Source: Epiperipatus broadwayi (lineage: Eukaryota; Onychophora; Udeonychophora; Euonychophora; Peripatidae). From it: a stretch of DNA of 64,000 nucleotides. Positions 59,868-64,000 of the stretch are shown piece after piece; within the stretch, counting starts at the first letter, position 1; every line of letters begins with the position of its first letter. A program made the translations under genes and the position numbers. The notes under the pieces are model-generated. The model did no database searches and had not been told where the DNA came from. It saw nothing but the letters and a program-made list of their open reading frames with translations. The stretch lies in the NCBI GenBank assembly GCA_028023455.1, contig JAQFVV010006451.1, positions 374,001-438,000 of the forward strand, in the 5' to 3' direction.

Positions 59868-60655
59868 ATGAGTGTTCAATTTTTAGATTTCAATATAACT
59901 AGAAACAAAGTTAAACTGGATTACTATATGATTAGTAAACCAATAGTAAAAAGAGGATATGTTCCATATAAATCAAAAGTACCAATGTCACATAAAGTGG
60001 TAGGTTTAAAGTCCTTATTTCAAAATGATAATCTTTGTAAATATTCATCGGTTTATAATGAATTATTAAATGTTAGATATAGTTATGATTATGTTTATTA
60101 TACTATTAAAATTTTTAATTCTAAATATAAAAATAATATTAATAATAATGTTAATTCTTCTGATAAAAAATTTGGATATCAATACCATATATTTCGAATC
60201 AACAGGCAAGTTTCATTAAGAAAATTTATAAAGGTATATGTGACAAAGCATTTTATGCACCACCTACATTAAATAAATTAATAAATAACTCGAAAGATAA
60301 AACCTTATTGACAAATACAAATTGTGTCATTTACAAATGGATGTGTAGGTGTGGCAGTGTATATATAGGTGAATCCAGATGCACATTAGAAAAAAACAAA
60401 GGAGCACTTGTTATTATTAAAAAGGGTTCAAAATACAAAACAAAGTTATAAAAACAAATGATAATTTATCAGCTTCCATTTTTATGACCATATTAAATCA
60501 TGTATATATGGTTTTGATTTTAACTATAGTAATGTAAAAATATTGGAAACTGGAGGAAATAATAAAAGAAAAATTAAGGAAGCTATATTAGTATATAAAT
60601 ACAAGCAAGATTTAATCAATAGGCTGGCAACAAACATTAAGATCATGGAATTATA
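59868..60655 (+). pseudogene. Penelope-like element, RT tail plus GIY-YIG
   Basis: The ORF 59868-60272 begins in the late RT region typical of these elements (VQFLDFNITRNK, then YKSKVPMSHKVVGLKSLF, the S-H-K-x-x-x-x-K-x-L-F motif). It then runs out of frame near 60235. The next frame (from about 60250) gives NCVIYKWMCRCGSVYIGESR, the start of the GIY-YIG nuclease with its C-x-C. A third frame from about 60477 supplies a conserved-looking tail with FHFYDHIKS and KRKIKEAILVYK. The upstream RT fingers and palm are absent, so the copy is 5'-truncated with two frameshifts. The two PLE pieces in the window share the YIGE core but differ widely elsewhere. Confidence 0.8.
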
Positions 60656-60837
60656 GGAAAGTTGACATCATGAAATTACGGGAAAGTTGACCTTTTAAAT
60701 ATTAGTTGACAAAAGCTAAAAAGATAGTTGAAAGTGCCCCTAAGTGACATTTATAGATATATTTTTTTATTATAAACTTTTAAGTAATGTATTTTCTAAT
60801 ATTTATTTATAAATTTATATATATATATAAATTATAA

Positions 60838-61231
60838 AGAACTTGAATTTGAACTTTCAAGCTCCCTACATCTATCCAATCTATAATATACAACTGATAC
60901 ACATGATCACATACATGTGTAAAATATAAATGATTTCTGAACCAACACTCATCAGTTGATCCAGATCATCATCTTCCACACATATATACAATCAGTGCTT
61001 AGTTTATATTAAGATAGCAAATCTTTAAACTTTAATGGACAAACTTCAATCTTCTCCACTCTCCAACTCTTCAGCCATCCATTTCATTGAAAATCTGAAG
61101 ATGGAATGCTCAAAGCTCTTGTTGATGCCGATATTATTGTCATACCCATGTTGATCTTAAGTCAATCTGTCACCTCACACCTAGGATGTTAATATGTCCA
61201 TATGAGCAGAATGCAGATTGACAATGTAATA

Positions 61232-61234
<3 letters not shown>
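60838..61234. repeat. Dispersed fold-back family, copy 3
   Basis: Blocks CTATCCAATCTATAATATAC, ACACTCATCAGTTGATCCAG, CTTCTCCACTCTCC, ATGTTGATCTTAAGTCAAT and GCAGAATGCAGATTG are ordered as in 39332-39745. The right arm is missing; the copy ends at the TA run at 61235. Confidence 0.8.

Positions 61235-61300
<66 letters not shown>
61235..61300. repeat. (TA)n microsatellite
   Basis: About 66 bp of uninterrupted TA between a fold-back copy and an LTR-like tip. Confidence 0.95.
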
Positions 61301-61303
<3 letters not shown>

Positions 61304-61674
61304 AACGTTTATTTATATACGTTGCAAATATATTGGCATTTGGTAGAAGCTAAAAAATAAAAGTAAATTTAGATTTTTTTTTGACTAATTTTTTTTTTAA
61401 AAAAAAATAACGTACAATGAAAGTTAAATTATTCTTTCGGTTTTTTTTATGTAATTAGAAATAAAAGTTAGAATTGGAGAGAACAAAAGACACAAATTAC
61501 CAATCTAGATAAGAGAAAGTAAAAATATTTCAACTAATTAAAGATGGCAGAATTATGCTGAAAAAAATAGAGACTTTGTAACATAAATTTTATAAAGAAT
61601 ATATAAGATTATCAACGGATATTTTGACAAACAAAAGATATGTGCAGAAGTCAGAAAACTGGGCCTCTAGAGAG

Positions 61675-61683
61675 TATAAAAGG
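61675..61683 (+). promoter_or_regulatory. TATA box (TATAAAAGG)
   Basis: Perfect TATA-box consensus, followed about 30 bases later by GC-richer sequence suitable as a transcript start. Confidence 0.45.
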
Positions 61684-61949
61684 CAGAGATCAGTTTGAAG
61701 GACATCTTGTTTGTTGGTTTCTCTAGTTGGTCTTGGATAACAATAATATATCCAAGATAGCTCTACACTGAAGTAATTCGGCATGTCAGAGTGAACCGGA
61801 GCTTCTGAAGACATCATGCCTGAAGATGTATACCAGAAAAGGTTTCATGACCGACTAGGAGAATGGACCACAAGATCAAATAATAACCAAAAGGCCGAGC
61901 TCATTTTACCCAAAAAACTACGCATAGTTATCTACTACTGAATGCACAA

Positions 61950-61965
61950 AACTTACCGGTAAGTT
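61950..61965. repeat. Perfect 16-bp palindrome holding splice-donor strings
   Basis: AACTTACCGGTAAGTT is its own inverse complement and contains CCG|GTAAGT on both strands. Confidence 0.9.
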
Positions 61966-63251
61966 ATACTTCATTACTCCTGATTGCGACCAAATTAAAC
62001 GTTTTCAAACAATTTCTAAAAGTATGTTTAAACAATCCCGATAGAGACATTAATTTTCTTGTACAAGAGACATCCATTTTTTTAAGGAAATTTCTAGAAG
62101 AAACTTAGATATGAACAGTAATTGTAAAATTGTTTTTTATTAATTGATTCACGTCTGAATTGTGTTCTCTCTAATTTACTCAATAAGTAATTTATTTCAT
62201 ATATTTTTTTTTATCTATTAGAATAAAAATATTTCTAATACCAATTTTCATTTGTGCGTTATTAATAATAGTTATTATTTTTTATTATTAAATTTATTTT
62301 TAGTGTAATAAGATTTAAACGTAAGTTACCTTTGCCAATATGTTTCAATACGCTGAAACAGACAGATCGAAGAATCGATCTTAGTTTCATGGTTGTCATT
62401 TAAGAACGGTAATTCTAAACCACTATTTACCCGCAATGAGACTTTTTCTATTCCCAGCCACATAAATTTTAAGTTATTTATTTTGTGTTTGTTTAAAAAG
62501 AATTTAATGTAAAGAGTATGAGTATAAATGTCACAAATCATGATAAATAATATTCGTGTGTGTGTGGTTTGTGGATTTATATTAGCTCAATTTAAAAGTT
62601 TCAATTGCGTGTATATTTTCTTTAAATTTTAATTTTGCAAATTATACAAAGTCATTTAAAAATGCTGATCAAAAGTCACATTCCTTTGATCAGTATTTTT
62701 AATCAAAATCTTACTTGTACAAAATGTATAGAATAATTAATTTGTACTTTGATAAATTAAGATAATGAATTTATATTTTTGTATTCACGAATTCCGATGT
62801 AATTGTTTTGTCAATTTAGAATCATGTATTAAATTTAAAAATAAATGAAAACCGAACGTAGAACTCTTATCAAGAAAGGCAAAGGCTATTGTATAGTCAA
62901 AAATTAGATATTGCTGGAGGCCAGAAAATCAAAGGAGGAGGAGTTATGAACAAAAACTAGGCAGAAAGGTCAACCGTAGCCATCTTAAATATAATATAGA
63001 CACTCTAACTTTTGACTTGGCTGTGCTTAGATCGTCTCAAGCTACAGCAAAGTAGTTGTTCCAGAGAAATCACTTCAACCGTTATTAAGAAGTTGCCCGG
63101 TAAACTGCAATAATGATGGGCTAAGTCCAAGAAGCTGATCCCTGTTCTGCCAATTTAAATCTTTCGTACCGCTGATTTGTAATGTTTTCCGTGCTTCCAG
63201 TCTGCCAAATCCCAACATTTAAATTAACCATGCCATTCTAAGAAATTCAAA
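61966..63251. other. AT-rich sequence grading into a GC-richer patch
   Basis: Featureless to about 62860. From there to 63250 the composition is more balanced, as for a leader or 5' UTR, but no long ORF is open. Confidence 0.45.
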
Positions 63252-63313
63252 ATGCACATTTACGTTCTTCATACATATCACCGCAAGAAGAAAAGCCGGA
63301 CGAAGAAAGAATG
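63252..63313 (+). CDS. Candidate first coding exon, basic peptide
   Basis: ATG at 63252 opens 20 codons ending in a Lys/Arg cluster (HRKKKSRTKKE). Then AATG|GTAACT fits a splice donor; without splicing the frame stops one codon later. It lies at the end of the GC-richer patch 62860-63313. It could belong to a host gene or to the leader of the element starting at 61301. No downstream exon seen. Confidence 0.2.
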
Positions 63314-64000
63314 GTAACTTTTGTTACATGAACTTTTTAACTTTCCTCTCAGTAATAATTTTATATTTAATCTGTTAACCTAATTAATTGCATGTAAATT
63401 TCTTGTTTTCCATTGGAAAATGTTACACTAAAACCTGTCAGTAAATTTCTTCTCTAATATTTCTGTGCTCTAGTCTTGAGATGATAATTATTAATATTTG
63501 TGCCTACTAATAATCCATTTGTGAATACATTTATATTTTTACTATTACTTATTTTACAAACAAAACGATGCCAATAATAATATTTCTCAACTCTAATTAA
63601 AGTCAGTAAAGTTTATCTCATAATATTTATTATATTCATTTTAAAAGTAATTTTCTTGTATCGAACTAAAAATTGTTTCATTTATGTTGAGTTGAGAAAT
63701 ATTCAAATATTTTTATTGTTTCTTTTACTTCGTCATGATATTTTAATCTATACTCCAAATCTCAAATACTTAAAATAGTCTAAAATTTTATTATATTTTT
63801 TTTTATATATTATTACGGAGTAAGAATAATAAGTGAATATTTTATTGCTATTATTATCTTCCGAATAATCCGGGGAGTTATGGGTTTCAGAGTGAAATTA
63901 ATTAATTGTTACTTTTGCGATCGTTTGATTTCGCCATGTTTTTATTGAATAGTTATATCAGGCTGTTGTGTAGAACATGTTATGGATAGATAAACAGGTT
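63314..64000. other. AT-rich sequence, nothing recognised
   Basis: No ORF, RNA or repeat that I can support up to the window end. Confidence 0.55.

Larger units (their letters stand above)
61301..62000 (+). mobile_element. Possible 5' LTR/promoter of an element extending right
   Basis: Starts with a self-complementary tip (TGTAACG...CGTTGCA, 61301-61326) after the TA run. It has a TATA box TATAAAAGG (61675-61683) about 375 bases on and then GC-richer transcribed-looking sequence. That includes a 41-codon ORF (61816-61941, starting MPEDVYQKRFHDRLGEW) of unremarkable, polar composition that I do not recognise. No RT or gag is seen before the window ends at 64000. A host promoter with short upstream ORF is the alternative. 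Confidence 0.35.

Noticed and set aside
61590-61817. 75-codon minus ORF
   Set aside because: Opposite a promoter-like plus-strand segment; no domain, and composition matches chance.

Overview
This window reads as gene-poor, very AT-rich animal nuclear DNA (about three quarters A+T by eye, not computed). Signs of a metazoan host are long (TA)n microsatellites, fossil non-LTR retrotransposons of RTE type, Penelope-like elements with GIY-YIG endonuclease tails, a Ty3-type gag between long terminal repeats, tRNA-derived SINEs with A and B boxes, and many fold-back (inverted-repeat) elements. Nothing looks bacterial: there are no operons, no Shine-Dalgarno spacing and no dense ORFs. The species cannot be fixed from the sequence. 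No host protein could be recognised; only a few short exon-like patches are candidates.

Layout. 1-2985: minus-strand LTR-retroelement remnant (broken gag-like ORF plus LTR-like upstream region). 3319-4022: interleaved fold-back repeat. 4225-4855 and 5796-5985: two non-LTR RT fragments. 6001-11180: mostly featureless AT-rich DNA with small inverted repeats, a short SINE and a long perfect palindrome. 11191-15758: an LTR element with two ~1.65 kb LTRs and only gag inside. 16128-18920: palindromes, microsatellites and a GIY-YIG fragment. 20404-21520: decayed LINE RT. 21783-22612: a three-copy tandem repeat. 23455-35455: a dense field of fold-back elements. 36174-36291: a possible first coding exon. 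39332-42566: fold-back element, very old RTE fragment and a short terminal-repeat element. 43520-46655: nearly full-length but dead RTE retrotransposon with half of a fold-back element inside its endonuclease region. 50768-56510: a satellite array of ~169/156 bp monomers, bounded on the left by a broken SINE and followed on the right by a GC-richer hairpin element with CRE and E-box motifs. 56839-64000: LTR-like segments with TATAAAAGG-type promoters, a SINE, a Penelope-like fragment, another fold-back copy and a possible LTR element running off the end.

Almost every coding trace is a mobile-element protein and all are interrupted, so no working pathway is encoded. The history is one of nested insertion: fold-back elements sit in LINEs, several elements abut (TA)n tracts, and the satellite begins inside a SINE. 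The most interesting observations are the gag-only LTR element, the satellite whose every well-preserved monomer carries a textbook 3' splice-acceptor string, the CRE-bearing hairpin beside it, and the recurring LTR-like ends with self-complementary tips next to (TA)n.
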